DNA from: VXNE01 sp965206615
GTDB lineage: Bacteria > Pseudomonadota > Gammaproteobacteria > Pseudomonadales > Azotimanducaceae
Assembly: GCA_965206615.1 (NCBI GenBank)
Contig: CBDBKI010000005.1
Coordinates: 1,302,001 to 1,366,000, forward strand
Length of the DNA: 64,000 nucleotides
Direction of reading: 5' to 3'
The notes beneath the pieces were generated by a model. It saw nothing but the letters and a program-made list of their open reading frames with translations. It was not told the origin of the DNA and did no database searches. A program made the position numbers and the translations under genes. Positions 1 to 8,671 of the stretch are shown piece by piece (positions within the stretch are counted from its first letter, which is position 1; the number at the start of each line of letters is the position of its first letter).

Positions 1-105
1 TGACGCGATCATGCCGGTCTTGCCCCGGACTTCCGGCGGACTGGCCGCCTCGAGGCTCTGAACCGCCAACGTCGAAGTGATGCAAAGAAGCGCGAAGTGG
101 CGCAC
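1..105 (-). CDS. Probable gamma-glutamyltransferase, N-terminal fragment (runs off window)
   Basis: Only the first 35 codons are present; the rest lies left of the window. Read on the minus strand from a GTG at 105 (another in-frame GTG lies at 120), the peptide begins with a secretion-signal-like stretch (RHFALLCITSTLAVQSLEAA) followed by PPEVRGKTGMIAS. The G-K-x-G-M-[IV]-A-S pattern right after the signal peptide is typical of periplasmic gamma-glutamyltranspeptidases, which cleave glutathione and related gamma-glutamyl bonds. No stop occurs in this frame. The gene is divergent from the esterase that follows, with about 36 bp between the starts. The identification rests on one short motif, so another secreted protein is possible. 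Confidence 0.5.
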   Translation of the reverse strand, partial: MRHFALLCITSTLAVQSLEAASPPEVRGKTGMIAS

Positions 106-140
106 GGGGTCTCCGGTCACGGGGCCGCGCGATTATAGAC

Positions 141-1244
141 GTGCGCTGGTGGACGAGGGCGTTTCGCGCCCTCGTCCCGCATGTTAGGTTGCCGGGGCCA
201 GGAAACGTCGCAGGGGGTGCGGTGCAAGTGGGAGCGGACGAGTGGGGTGGGGGCGAATCATGCGCTTGGCGGGGAGCCGTGTGGCTCTGTCTGTTGCTGG
301 TGGCTGGCGCCACGATGACGAGCGCACAGGAGACCGACTTGAACGAGATGGACGCGCAGGACGTACGGCGTCTGATGACCGAGTTTCGTGAACGGGCGCG
401 CGTGCAGGCGGTGCAAGCCGAAGCCGTGATCGAACGCGCCGAAATCGAAGTCCGGCGCGACATCGTCTACCAGGCGATCGACGGCGTCGACGCGGAACGT
501 CTGAGCCTCGACCTCTATCTGCCGGGCCCGGACCACCCGCCAGCGACCCGGGCTCGCATCGTGCTCTACCTGCACGGCGGCGGGTGGATGGCGGGCAGCA
601 AGGCGCAGTCCTTCCTGCAACCGCTGGTGTTCCTCCCGGAGGGATTCGTTTTCGCTTCGGCCAACTACCGGTTCCGGCCGGCGGCAACGGTCGCCGACAT
701 GGCGCAGAGCGCAGCGGACGCGGCCGGCTGGCTGGTGCGGAATGCGGCAGAGTTCGGCGGCGATCCGCACAACATCTTTCTCATTGGCCACTCCGCCGGC
801 GCGCACCTCGTGTCGCTGCTCGGCACCAACGCCACGTTTCTCGAGAACGCGGGTGTGCCCCCGGCGGCGGTGCGGGGCGTGATATCCCTCGACACGGCCG
901 TGTACGACCTGCCGAAGCTCATGGCGACCACGGCGGGTCCCATCCACGTGGATGTCTTCGGCGAGGATCCGAGCCTGCAGGAAGCAGTCTCCCCGTGGCA
1001 CCACGTGCGTTATGGGGCACCCCAGGGAGCGTTCCTGATCTTCTACTCGGACGGGCGTCCCGAGGGACTGACCCAGGCCATCCCGTTCGGCCGGAAACTA
1101 CGGGACGCCGGACACCTCGCGACCGTGGTCGAAGCCGTGGACCACGATCATGGGCAGGTCAACGATCTGCTGGGGACGGACGGGGACGTGCCGACGGCGC
1201 AGATCCTCGACTTCGTGCGGCGACGTGCGGGCGCGTCGGACTGA
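141..1244 (+). CDS. Secreted alpha/beta-hydrolase (BD-FAE/carboxylesterase-like)
   Basis: Esterase of the alpha/beta-hydrolase fold, probably exported. The oxyanion-hole motif HGGGW and the nucleophile elbow GHSAG (catalytic Ser) are both present, and a late VDHDHGQ segment supplies the likely catalytic His. A hydrophobic signal (GAVWLCLLLVAGATMTSAQ) precedes the mature part, which implies a periplasmic or secreted product. The start is uncertain: GTG 141 gives a 44-residue leader before the signal, while in-frame GTG codons at 222, 228 and 279 would give more normal signal peptides. The fold resembles feruloyl/acetyl esterases and kynurenine formamidase-like esterases, but the substrate cannot be read from sequence. 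It stands alone between a divergent gene and the AlkX gene. Confidence 0.75.
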   Translation: MRWWTRAFRALVPHVRLPGPGNVAGGAVQVGADEWGGGESCAWRGAVWLCLLLVAGATMTSAQETDLNEMDAQDVRRLMTEFRERARVQAVQAEAVIERAEIEVRRDIVYQAIDGVDAERLSLDLYLPGPDHPPATRARIVLYLHGGGWMAGSKAQSFLQPLVFLPEGFVFASANYRFRPAATVADMAQSAADAAGWLVRNAAEFGGDPHNIFLIGHSAGAHLVSLLGTNATFLENAGVPPAAVRGVISLDTAVYDLPKLMATTAGPIHVDVFGEDPSLQEAVSPWHHVRYGAPQGAFLIFYSDGRPEGLTQAIPFGRKLRDAGHLATVVEAVDHDHGQVNDLLGTDGDVPTAQILDFVRRRAGASD

Positions 1245-1266
1245 TCCGGGTCGGTCCGCCAGGGTT

Positions 1267-2493
1267 GTGAGTACGCGACCACCCGGTCCGGCGGCGCTGC
1301 GCCGCATCGCCCTGTCGCACCAGGGCCTCCTGGGCACGAGACGGCTCGGGAGCGGTCTGGCCGGCATGCGCAGCACGCTCGAGCGCCTCGGTTACGTGCA
1401 GATCGACACGATCTCCGTCGTTGCACGGGCCCACCATCACACTTTCTGGTCCCGGGTCTCCGGATACCAGGACGACCAGGTCAACCGGCTCATCCGGCGT
1501 GGCGAGGCCTTCGAGTACTGGGCGCATGCGGCCGCGTTTCTACCCATGCGCCACTACCGGTTCGCCCTGTCGACCATGAACGCCTACCGCAGGGGCGAGG
1601 AGCGCTGGGTGCGTTCGCGCGACGGAAGGCTGATGGGGGTCGTGCTCGACCGGATTCGCGAGGAAGGGCCGCTCAAGGTGCGCGACTTCGAGACGCCGGG
1701 GCAGCGGGGCTCGAAGGGGTGGTGGAACTGGAAGCCCGCGAAGGGCGCCCTGGAGCAGCTTTTCATGCAGGGCGACCTCATGAGCGTCGGGCGGGACGGC
1801 CTGGAGAAGGTCTACGATCTCCCCGAGCGCGTGCTGCCGCGGGACGCGGTGACGGTCGAGCCGTCGGTCGAGGAGCAGGCGGCGTACCTGATCGAAGGGA
1901 CGCTCCGCGCCCACGGATTCGCCGCGGCGCGTGCGTTCACCTACGGCATCCGTTACGGGGCGTCGCGCCGCGGGGCGACCAGGGCGGCGGTCAAGGCAGC
2001 GCTACTGGAAGGCCTGCGCAGCGGCGAGCTGGGGTGCGTCGAGGCTTCCGGCGGAGATCTCCTGTTCGGCCGCCGGGACGTGCTCGCCCAGCGTCCGCGC
2101 CGGCCGGCGGACGTCGTCCGCATCCTCTCGCCCTTCGACAACAGCGTCATCCATCGGGACCGCGCCCGGGGGATCTTCGACTTCGACTTCCTGTTCGAGT
2201 GCTACGTCCCCGAGGCGCAGCGGCGCTGGGGGTACTACAGCCTGCCGATCCTGTTGGGCGACACGTTCGTCGGGCGCATGGACTGCAAGGCGCATCGCGA
2301 CGTGGGCCTGTTCGAGATCAGGCATCTCCACGTCGAGCGGCCGTTGCCGGAAGCCTTCGACGCGGCGTTCGCGGGCGCCGTATGGGAATATGCGCGCTAC
2401 ACGGGCTGCGACGATGTCCAGGTGTCGGCGGTTACGCCCGCGCGCGACCAGACGAGGATCGAACGATGTCTTATGCACACCCCGAATACCTGA
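1267..2493 (+). CDS. YcaQ/AlkX-family winged-helix DNA glycosylase
   Basis: Protein of 408 residues in the HTH_42 superfamily (E. coli YcaQ/AlkX and Streptomyces AlkZ), whose members unhook interstrand crosslinks or excise alkylated bases. Residues 45-47 are Q-I-D inside GYVQIDTISVV; this matches the Q-phi-D catalytic motif of the AlkX branch rather than the Q-phi-Q of AlkZ. Other family signatures are the ARAHHHTFWSR segment and the C-terminal FDFLFECYVPEAQRRWGYYSLPIL stretch (shown here only as its key aromatic/acidic positions). GTG 1267 is chosen because homology-like sequence starts there; the open frame extends further upstream into the preceding gene. The 3' end overlaps the rhodanese gene by 28 bp, so the two are probably co-transcribed. 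Confidence 0.82.
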   Translation: MSTRPPGPAALRRIALSHQGLLGTRRLGSGLAGMRSTLERLGYVQIDTISVVARAHHHTFWSRVSGYQDDQVNRLIRRGEAFEYWAHAAAFLPMRHYRFALSTMNAYRRGEERWVRSRDGRLMGVVLDRIREEGPLKVRDFETPGQRGSKGWWNWKPAKGALEQLFMQGDLMSVGRDGLEKVYDLPERVLPRDAVTVEPSVEEQAAYLIEGTLRAHGFAAARAFTYGIRYGASRRGATRAAVKAALLEGLRSGELGCVEASGGDLLFGRRDVLAQRPRRPADVVRILSPFDNSVIHRDRARGIFDFDFLFECYVPEAQRRWGYYSLPILLGDTFVGRMDCKAHRDVGLFEIRHLHVERPLPEAFDAAFAGAVWEYARYTGCDDVQVSAVTPARDQTRIERCLMHTPNT

Positions 2494-3332
2494 TTTCGCC
2501 GGCCGAACTGGCCGCCGACCTCGACAACGGGAACCGCCGCATCTTCGACGCGACGGTGTTCCTGCGCCGCGCGCCGAGCGGGGGTTATCGGGCAGAGTCC
2601 GGTCTCGCGAAGTTCGAGGAAGGCCACCTGCCGGGCGCCGCCTTCCTCGACCTGATCGAGGCCGCTTCGGACACCACGACCGGTCTCGGCTTCACGCTGC
2701 CGCCGGCCACGCAGCTCGAAGCGCTGTTCCGGAGCCTCGGCGTCTCGAACGACACCGAGGTCGTCCTCTACAGCACCGGTCACATGATGTGGGCCACACG
2801 GGCGTGGTGGCTGTTCCACTACTGCGGCCACCCCCGGGCGCGTGTGCTGAACGGCGGCTTCCAGGGATGGCGGGAGGCCGGGCATCCGGTCACGACGGAG
2901 ACGACGGCGTACCCGCAGGGTTCGTTCACCGCCCGGGCGAGGCCCGAGCTGTTCGCGGACAAGGACGCCGTGCTCGCGGCCATCGGCGATGGCGACGTGT
3001 GCACGGTGAACGCCCTCGCACCGGCGATGCACTCCGGCGAGTCGGACATCTCGTACGGGCGCAAGGGACACATCGCGGGCAGCGTCAATGTGTTCTATGA
3101 CGATCTCATGGAGGCCGGGCGGTTCAAGGATGTGGACGGCTTGCGGACCGCCCTCGAAGCGAAGGGCCTGCTCACGGCGCCGCGGGTGATCGCCTATTGC
3201 GGCGGCGGCATCTCCGCCACGGTGGACGCCTTCTCGTGCCTGCTCGCCGGCCAGGAGAACGTGGTGGTCTACGACGGCTCCATGTCCGAGTGGGTACGCG
3301 ACGAGTCGTTGCCGATGGAGACGGGGGCGTAG
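2466..3332 (+). CDS. Thiosulfate/3-mercaptopyruvate sulfurtransferase (two-domain rhodanese)
   Basis: A 288-residue sulfurtransferase with two rhodanese domains, an inactive N-terminal one (about 8-140) and a catalytic C-terminal one (about 160-285). The active-site loop YCGGGISAT carries the persulfide cysteine at residue 245. Family members move sulfane sulfur from thiosulfate or mercaptopyruvate to thiol acceptors or cyanide. The loop C-G-G-G-I-S is not the classical CRKGVT of thiosulfate-preferring rhodaneses or the CGSGVT of mercaptopyruvate enzymes, so the donor is uncertain. ATG 2466 overlaps the end of the AlkX gene. The TAG stop (3330-3332) forms the first bases of an intergenic palindromic repeat. 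Confidence 0.85.
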   Translation: MSYAHPEYLISPAELAADLDNGNRRIFDATVFLRRAPSGGYRAESGLAKFEEGHLPGAAFLDLIEAASDTTTGLGFTLPPATQLEALFRSLGVSNDTEVVLYSTGHMMWATRAWWLFHYCGHPRARVLNGGFQGWREAGHPVTTETTAYPQGSFTARARPELFADKDAVLAAIGDGDVCTVNALAPAMHSGESDISYGRKGHIAGSVNVFYDDLMEAGRFKDVDGLRTALEAKGLLTAPRVIAYCGGGISATVDAFSCLLAGQENVVVYDGSMSEWVRDESLPMETGA

Positions 3333-3408
3333 GGGCGACCCTGGTGGTCGCCCGTCTCGGCGCTGTTGCAGGGTGATTCGACACGGGACGGGACAAGCCC
3401 GTCCCCTA
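3330..3408. repeat. Two intergenic palindromes in opposite orientation (family A)
   Basis: The first palindrome (3333-3353) has arms GGGCGACC and GGTCGCCC, and the TAG at 3330 of the sulfurtransferase gene is its leading triplet. The second (3385-3408) has arms GGGACGGG and CCCGTCCC followed by CTA, the inverse orientation of the TAGGGGACGGG form seen at 6354 and 58425. They lie between two convergent genes and could act as a bidirectional terminator. Confidence 0.8.
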
Positions 3409-3720
3409 CATTCGCCGGGTCGAGGTGGTGCAAGCTCCGGCCCATCGAACGCTGGCTCGGACGGCACGAATTGGCGGCGACCGGTGTGTCAAAGGAGGGA
3501 AGTCGCACGAACCCATGAGAGATCTCGCCCCCGGACATCGTTGCTGTTTCGGCAAGGTGCTTGGCATCAACCCGATACGGCGCACCTCGGCCTGAACGGG
3601 CTGGACGTTCTTGAGCTCATCGTGATGACGTTCGGTGCCGTGGTGGCCGCTGTGACGGCAGCCAAATCTCCGGGATACGCGCGCCATTGACCTTGCGGGC
3701 GGTCGGGACCGCTTGCCACG
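3409..3720. other. Non-coding stretch between convergent genes
   Basis: About 310 bp downstream of the palindromes up to the stop of the histidine phosphatase. Open frames of 90-105 codons cross it on both strands. None shows a recognisable domain, a ribosome binding site or a conserved-looking composition. One frame encodes a short hydrophobic stretch (VLELIVMTFGAVVAAVTAA, near 3610-3670), but nothing else supports a membrane peptide. Confidence 0.5.
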
Positions 3721-4389
3721 TCAGATCTCAATCTCGATCTCCGGCCCGACCTGCCCACGCATGAAGAGCCGTCCGTCCCGCCGGTATACGGCCAACGCGT
3801 CCAGGAACTCGACCGGGCCGAAACGGTCGGAGTGCGGCAGCAGCCGGTCGCGGACCATGTGCACGGTCAGGTCGTGGGTGACGCAGAGGTCGATCTGCTT
3901 TCCTGCCATGGGTCGATCCAGTTTGCCTGCGACGATGTCGAGCACCAGCCGCGCCGCCTGATCCGCGGGAATCAGGGCGTCGCGGGGCAGTGCGCCCTGC
4001 ACCCACTGCTCGATGAAGCCGTCCATCCCGTCCGCGTCCTGCAGGGCACGGAACATCTTCATCTGGTCGAGGATGTAGAAGACGCCGAGGCCCTCCACGG
4101 GTCGTACGCGGGTCGCGTTGCCGCCCTTCGAAGCATGGCCGAGCAACGCGAGCTGCGCGGTCTCGATGCACCGTTCCGGAGGCGATGCGTAGCCCCGCAA
4201 CGTATGGGACTTGGGCAATTCTTCGCCAAGCCGACGCGACAGGTCGCGGCCCTCCTCGGTCAAGGGGTTCACGAGATCGTGCACGTTCGGGTTGAACTCG
4301 CGGGCCGAGTGACGCATCAGCAGCGCGACGTGGTCCACGCCGCTTGCGACCAGATCGCGGACCGTCTCGATGGTGGCGTCGCCGTACAT
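3721..4389 (-). CDS. Histidine phosphatase superfamily protein
   Basis: A 222-residue protein of the branched histidine-phosphatase (phosphoglycerate mutase-like) superfamily. The phospho-acceptor motif L-M-R-H-S (R26, H27) near the N terminus and the late CVTHDLTVH segment (second catalytic His) are both present, so the active site looks complete. Such enzymes remove phosphate from small molecules or phosphohistidine proteins (SixA-like), and the substrate cannot be predicted. There is no signal peptide, so it is likely cytosolic. It is transcribed convergently to the sulfurtransferase and divergently from the SDR gene, about 100 bp from the SDR start. Confidence 0.75.
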   Translation of the reverse strand: MYGDATIETVRDLVASGVDHVALLMRHSAREFNPNVHDLVNPLTEEGRDLSRRLGEELPKSHTLRGYASPPERCIETAQLALLGHASKGGNATRVRPVEGLGVFYILDQMKMFRALQDADGMDGFIEQWVQGALPRDALIPADQAARLVLDIVAGKLDRPMAGKQIDLCVTHDLTVHMVRDRLLPHSDRFGPVEFLDALAVYRRDGRLFMRGQVGPEIEIEI

Positions 4390-4486
4390 TCCCCTTTAGT
4401 ATCCGATGCCTTTGCCCATCTCAAGTGCTTTTGCGCCCGACGCAGGGTTGCCGGAGTGCGGGCCGTGGTACGTGAAGGAGGATCGC

Positions 4487-5407
4487 ATGGGACGTTTGGA
4501 CGGCAAGGTCGCGGTGGTGACTGGCGCGGGTCGGGGGATCGGACGCTCGATCGCGTTGCTCATGGCCTCGGAAGGCGCGCAGGTCGTGGTCAATGACCTA
4601 GGCGGCGCGACGGACGGCACCGGCGGCGGCACGATCGCCCAGGAAGTGGCGGACGAGATCCGCGCCGCCGGTGGTGAGGCGGCGGCGAACACGCAGTCCG
4701 TCGCGACCGTCGACGGCGGGGCGTCCCTGCTGGCGACGGCCGTCGAGCACTTCGGCGGCATGGACATCCTGGTCAACAACGCCGGCATCCTGCGCGACAA
4801 GTCGATCTTCAACATGGAAGAGGCGGACTGGGACGCCGTACTGGCCGTGCACCTGAAGGGGCACTACTGCTGCTCGCGCCCGTTCGCGAAGTACGTCCGG
4901 GAGAGCGGCCGAACCGGCGGCCGCATCATCAACTTCTCGAGCGTGTCGGGACTCTTCGGGAACTTCGGCCAGGCCAACTACGGCGCGGCCAAGGCCGGCA
5001 TCGCCGGTTTCTCGCGCGTGCTCTCGATCGAACTCGCGAAGTACGGTTGCACCGTGAACACGATTTCGCCGGGGGCCCTGACGAGGATGACCATTCCGTT
5101 GCGCGACGCGCGCGGCGAAGAGACGAGCCAGCAGGATCTCGACAGCGGCGGTCCGCAGCACATCGCACCGGTCGTGGCGTGGCTCTGCACCGATGAGGCG
5201 GCGGGCATTTCCAACCAGATCATCCATTGCGCGAGCGGTCTCATCGGCATCATGCAGCAGCCGGCCATCATCAAGAGCTTCAGCAAGCCGGACAACGGCC
5301 TGTGGACCCTGGACGATCTCGACGACTACATGCCGCAGCTGGTCGAAGCCCGGCAGACCAATGTCGAGGCGGCCCAGCAGTCGGGCGCCGCGCTCGAGGT
5401 CGGCTGA
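4487..5407 (+). CDS. Short-chain dehydrogenase/reductase (MFE-2/hydroxyacyl-CoA type)
   Basis: A classical SDR of 306 residues. The Rossmann glycine motif TGAGRGIG lies at 12-19, NNAG at 97-100, and the catalytic Ser/Tyr/Lys (S152, Y165, K169 in YGAAK) are all present. The N-terminal VVNDLGG with long inserts and the overall length resemble the 3-hydroxyacyl-CoA dehydrogenase domain of multifunctional enzyme 2 and its stand-alone bacterial relatives, so a hydroxyacyl-CoA or steroid substrate is inferred. ATG 4487 is preceded by GAAGGAGG at 4474, a strong ribosome binding site that decides the start against an upstream in-frame ATG at 4406. The epoxide hydrolase gene follows after 13 bp, so the pair likely forms an operon. 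Confidence 0.82.
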   Translation: MGRLDGKVAVVTGAGRGIGRSIALLMASEGAQVVVNDLGGATDGTGGGTIAQEVADEIRAAGGEAAANTQSVATVDGGASLLATAVEHFGGMDILVNNAGILRDKSIFNMEEADWDAVLAVHLKGHYCCSRPFAKYVRESGRTGGRIINFSSVSGLFGNFGQANYGAAKAGIAGFSRVLSIELAKYGCTVNTISPGALTRMTIPLRDARGEETSQQDLDSGGPQHIAPVVAWLCTDEAAGISNQIIHCASGLIGIMQQPAIIKSFSKPDNGLWTLDDLDDYMPQLVEARQTNVEAAQQSGAALEVG

Positions 5408-5420
5408 CGGGGCCGGGGCG

Positions 5421-6356
5421 ATGGAACGGGCGCAGGACTATCGGCGGGTCCGGACCAACGGCGTCACGCTGGCGGTACACGAGCGGGGCGCCGGAAAACC
5501 GGTCGTGCTGTGCCATGGCTGGCCCGAGATGGGCTGGTCCTGGCGCCATCAGGTCGGTCCGCTGGTGGGCGCCGGCTACCGGGCGATCGTGCCGAACCAG
5601 CGGGGCTACTGGCTCTCGGACCGTCCCGCGGAGGTCGAGGCCTACGACATCAACGCTCTGACCGGAGATCTGGTCGGGCTGCTCGACCACTACGAGGAAG
5701 AGCAGGCCGTCTTCGTCGGCCACGACTGGGGCGCGATCGTGGTCTGGGCGATGGCGCAGTTGCACCCGGACCGGGTGGCCGGCGTCATCAACCTGAGCGT
5801 GCCGTTCATGGAGCGCGGTCCCACGGAGTGGGTCGGCTTCTGGGAGTCCCAGCTCGGCGGCGACTTCTACATCGTGCACTTCAACCGGCAGCCGGGGGTC
5901 GCGGACGCAGCGTTCGAGGCGAACACCGGGCAGTTCCTGCGCAACATCTACCGTGCGGAACAGTGGATGGATGCCGCGCCCGCCGCGCGCCCGGGGATGC
6001 CGCTCATCAATCTTGCCCGGGAGGCCGAACCGCGCGGCAAGGCGTTCATGGGCGAGGAAGAGCTGACGGTCTTCGTCGCCGGGTTCGAGGAGAGCGGCTT
6101 CGCGGGCGGTATCAACTGGTACCGCAACTTCACCCGCAACTGGACGATCCTCGGCGACGCGCCGCAGGTCGTGGAGGCCCCGAGCCTGATGATCTACGGC
6201 ACCCACGATGTCGTTCCGCAGTCGGCCAGTCTCGACAGGCACGTACCGAACGTCGAAGTGCATACCCTCGATTGCGGCCACTGGATCCAGCAGGAGAAGC
6301 CGGCCGAGACGAATGCGCTGATGCTCGACTGGCTCGCACGGCACTACCCCGTGTAG
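5421..6356 (+). CDS. Epoxide hydrolase-type alpha/beta-hydrolase
   Basis: A 311-residue alpha/beta-hydrolase with the features of soluble epoxide hydrolases. Nucleophile Asp102 lies in GHDWG, and HGWPE at 32-36 forms the oxyanion region. Two cap tyrosines (about Y150 and Y234) could protonate the epoxide. D264 in GTHDVV and H287 in CGHWIQ complete the triad. It likely opens epoxides to diols in the cytosol. ATG 5421 follows the SDR stop by 13 bp, which suggests joint expression and a shared degradation or detoxification route. The TAG stop at 6354 is part of a palindromic repeat. A fluoroacetate-type dehalogenase is the main alternative, but the two cap tyrosines favour epoxide hydrolase. Confidence 0.8.
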   Translation: MERAQDYRRVRTNGVTLAVHERGAGKPVVLCHGWPEMGWSWRHQVGPLVGAGYRAIVPNQRGYWLSDRPAEVEAYDINALTGDLVGLLDHYEEEQAVFVGHDWGAIVVWAMAQLHPDRVAGVINLSVPFMERGPTEWVGFWESQLGGDFYIVHFNRQPGVADAAFEANTGQFLRNIYRAEQWMDAAPAARPGMPLINLAREAEPRGKAFMGEEELTVFVAGFEESGFAGGINWYRNFTRNWTILGDAPQVVEAPSLMIYGTHDVVPQSASLDRHVPNVEVHTLDCGHWIQQEKPAETNALMLDWLARHYPV

Positions 6357-6561
6357 GGGACGGGCTCGTCCCGTCCCGGCGCGACCTATGGGTCCCGGCG
6401 CGACCTATGGGTCCCGGCGCGACCTATGGGTCGCGTTGCAGTTTCGCTGGCGCGAAACTGCGCGTTGACGACGAGGTTCCGCGACTTCGGGGATGGGCGA
6501 CCACAAGGGTCGCCCCTACGATCTCTGGCGCGGGCTGTAGAGGACACCCTTGTGGTGTGCC
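6354..6561. repeat. Cluster of family A and family C palindromes between convergent genes
   Basis: This convergent gap is packed with hairpins. At 6354-6377 TAGGGGACGGG pairs with CCCGTCCC and contains the upstream gene's stop codon. At 6438-6461 GCAGTTTCGC pairs with GCGAAACTGC (family C, seen again at 22110). At 6495-6518 GGGCGACC pairs with GGTCGCCCC. At 6538-6561 there is a diverged TAGAGGACACC...GGTGTGCC copy. A 19-bp tandem array lies between the first two. Confidence 0.82.
6375..6431. repeat. Perfect 19-bp tandem repeat, three copies
   Basis: The unit CCCGGCGCGACCTATGGGT is repeated exactly three times with no spacer. Each unit contains a small palindrome, CGACC-TATG-GGT(CG). It is located inside the palindrome cluster after the epoxide hydrolase gene. 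It is too short and too uniform to be a CRISPR array. Confidence 0.9.
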
Positions 6562-6568
6562 GTCTCGA

Positions 6569-7945
6569 TTACCGAAAATACACGAACTGCAGGAATGCCT
6601 GCGTACCGCCGCCGCTGGTGACGCCGTCCACCACGGGCACGCCCCCGAACTCCTCGCCCTCGTCGCCGAGCACGGTCGTGATCCCCAACTGCATGCGCGT
6701 GAAGTCCGACGGTTCGTAGCTCAGCGACGTCTGCACGAGGCTCGAGCGGTCGTCGAGGTTGACGATGGTGACGAGGCTCTGGGTCCACAGGGCGCTCCAC
6801 TGGTACGTCGCGCCGACGGCAAGGTAGTCGCGCATCAGGTTGAACAGTTCGCCGCGGGTGAGGCGGGTGACCAGCGGTGACGGCAGTTCCGAGCGGCGGC
6901 CGGGCAGTTCGCGCACGCCGAAGTCGTTGTGGTAGTACTCGACGAACCCGAATGCCGCGCGCCCGAACAGGTCAAAGGCCCAGTCGATGTTGACGATGCC
7001 CGACACGTACCACTCTTCGTCCGCTTCGAGGCGCGTGCCGGTGACGTCGGTGCGCAGGATCGCGCCGCCGATGGGGACGCGCACGGTCAGCCCGAACACG
7101 TCGTCGAGGTAGTGGCGCGCACCGAGCACCTCGATCTCGCTGCCGCCCAGGAAGCCGTGCCACTTGATCGCCCGGCTCGCGCTGTCCGTGCCTACCTTGC
7201 CGCCTTCGTTGCGCCGCGCCACGTACAGGAACTGCAGGTCGCTGCCGCCGAAGGCCTGCTCGACGAGGAAGACGTCATCGCCGGGCTTGTAGTCCCGGTC
7301 CACGGTGGTCGGGGCGAAGGGGTTGAAGAGATCCATCGGCTGGAACACGCGCCCGCTGCCCCAGCTCACGGCCTGGCGGCCGACGGTCACGGAGAGATTG
7401 CGGCGCCGGTACTCGAGAGCGAAGCGGTCGAAGCGGTGCACCGCCCGATGGCGACGGCCGTCGTCGATCTCCCAGGTGAGGCGCATCAGTCGCCGGGCGT
7501 CTTCCGTGGGGGTCTGGTCGAGGGTCTGTTGAGAGGCGCCGCTCGCAAGAGCGAAGGAGTCCCCGCTCAGCCAGGAGAGGGAGTAGTCCGCGATGAATCG
7601 CAGGCTGCTCTCCCGGTCGCCGCCCTTGCGGTTGGCGTCGGCGCGCACGAGCACGCGGAGGCTCCCCGTATGGTCGTAGGCGGGCGTACCGTTCGCCTGA
7701 CGCTGAAAGTCTTCGGCGGGGAGGACGGCGCCGGCGGTGAACCACTTGAGCCGTCCCTTGATCTCGGAGTCCTGCGCGTGCGCGGAACCGCTCGATACGC
7801 AGCACGCGGCGGCGAGAAGAGCCGCGAACGCGCGCCAGCCTGTGGACTCGCGCCGCTGACGTACCGGTCGTGGAGTGTCGGCAGAGCGCACCGGACGGCT
7901 CCACCGAACGTGGACTTTCGCCGTGGACGGTTCGCCGACGATCAA
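6569..7945 (-). CDS. Putative outer-membrane beta-barrel protein of the LolA/FtsX operon
   Basis: A protein of up to 458 residues ending the seven-gene operon. After a basic N terminus comes a signal peptide (FAALLAAACCVSSGSAHAQ), then a long stretch rich in alternating aromatic/hydrophobic residues (LRFIADYSLSWLSG, LFGRAAFGFVEYYHND, ALWTQSLVTIVNL) and a C-terminal FLQFVYFR ending in an aromatic-rich strand, as in outer-membrane barrels. No specific family is certain; DUF1302-like or porin-like is the closest impression. The predicted start is a TTG whose TG overlaps the ATPase stop (TTGA), and a later start nearer the signal peptide is possible. By position it may be the outer-membrane exit or docking component for whatever the permeases extract. 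Confidence 0.62.
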   Translation of the reverse strand: MIVGEPSTAKVHVRWSRPVRSADTPRPVRQRRESTGWRAFAALLAAACCVSSGSAHAQDSEIKGRLKWFTAGAVLPAEDFQRQANGTPAYDHTGSLRVLVRADANRKGGDRESSLRFIADYSLSWLSGDSFALASGASQQTLDQTPTEDARRLMRLTWEIDDGRRHRAVHRFDRFALEYRRRNLSVTVGRQAVSWGSGRVFQPMDLFNPFAPTTVDRDYKPGDDVFLVEQAFGGSDLQFLYVARRNEGGKVGTDSASRAIKWHGFLGGSEIEVLGARHYLDDVFGLTVRVPIGGAILRTDVTGTRLEADEEWYVSGIVNIDWAFDLFGRAAFGFVEYYHNDFGVRELPGRRSELPSPLVTRLTRGELFNLMRDYLAVGATYQWSALWTQSLVTIVNLDDRSSLVQTSLSYEPSDFTRMQLGITTVLGDEGEEFGGVPVVDGVTSGGGTQAFLQFVYFR

Positions 7946-8652
7946 GCGTCCGGCGACGCGTCCGTCGTGGACCCGTCGCTCTCGATGGCGCCGTCCCGCA
8001 GGTTTACGGGCCGCCTGGCATAACCCATCACCATCGGGTCATGCGTCGCGGTGACGATGGTCACACCGTGGTTCTCGTTGATGTTGCGCAGCAGTTCGAG
8101 CAACTCCTTCGTGGTCGCGGTATCGAGGTTCGCGCTCGGCTCGTCGGCGAGCAGGAGCACGGGATCGGTCACGATGGCGCGCGCCACCGCCACGCGCTGC
8201 TGCTGCCCGCCGGACAGCTCGCCTGGCCGCCGGTCGCCGATGTCGTCGAGCCCGAGCCGGTCGAGGATCTCGAGGGCCCGCGCATGCCGTTCCTGCGCGC
8301 CGACACCCTGCAGCTGCATGATGAACTCGACGTTCTCGACCGCGGTCAAGACCGGGATCAGGTTGTACGCCTGGAAGACGAAGCCGATCTTGCGCAGGCG
8401 CAGATCGGAGAGCTTGGCCTCCGAGAGGCCCTCCAAGTCCTGTCCGTCGACGGAGACCGAGCCGTCGTTGGGCCGGTCGAGGCCCCCGATGATGTGCAGC
8501 AGCGTCGACTTGCCGGAGCCGGACGGCCCGGCGAGGCTGACCCAGTCGCCCTTGTGGACGGTGAAGTCGACACCGCGCAATGCATGTACCGGCACGGCGT
8601 CGTCGGCATAGACACGCGTCACCCCGCGGCAACTCACAACCTCTTCAGACAT
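7942..8652 (-). CDS. LolD/MacB-type ABC transporter ATP-binding protein
   Basis: A 236-residue nucleotide-binding protein of the MacB/LolD/FtsE class, which powers FtsX-fold permeases by mechanotransmission rather than substrate translocation across the membrane. Walker A GPSGSGKST, the Q-loop (VFQAYNL), signature LSGGQQQRVAVARA, Walker B LLLADEPSANLD and the H-loop (ATHD) are all intact. It is the only ATPase in an operon with four FtsX permeases, so it probably serves more than one permease dimer. It lies 19 bp downstream of permease 4 and overlaps the beta-barrel gene by 4 bp. Confidence 0.9.
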   Translation of the reverse strand: MSEEVVSCRGVTRVYADDAVPVHALRGVDFTVHKGDWVSLAGPSGSGKSTLLHIIGGLDRPNDGSVSVDGQDLEGLSEAKLSDLRLRKIGFVFQAYNLIPVLTAVENVEFIMQLQGVGAQERHARALEILDRLGLDDIGDRRPGELSGGQQQRVAVARAIVTDPVLLLADEPSANLDTATTKELLELLRNINENHGVTIVTATHDPMVMGYARRPVNLRDGAIESDGSTTDASPDA

Positions 8653-8671
8653 CCGTTTCCTCCTTGCTGCA

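Noticed and set aside
3373..3690. 105-codon frame with a hydrophobic helix after the sulfurtransferase
   Set aside because: It begins inside a palindrome, has no ribosome binding site, and is overlapped by an equally long frame on the other strand.
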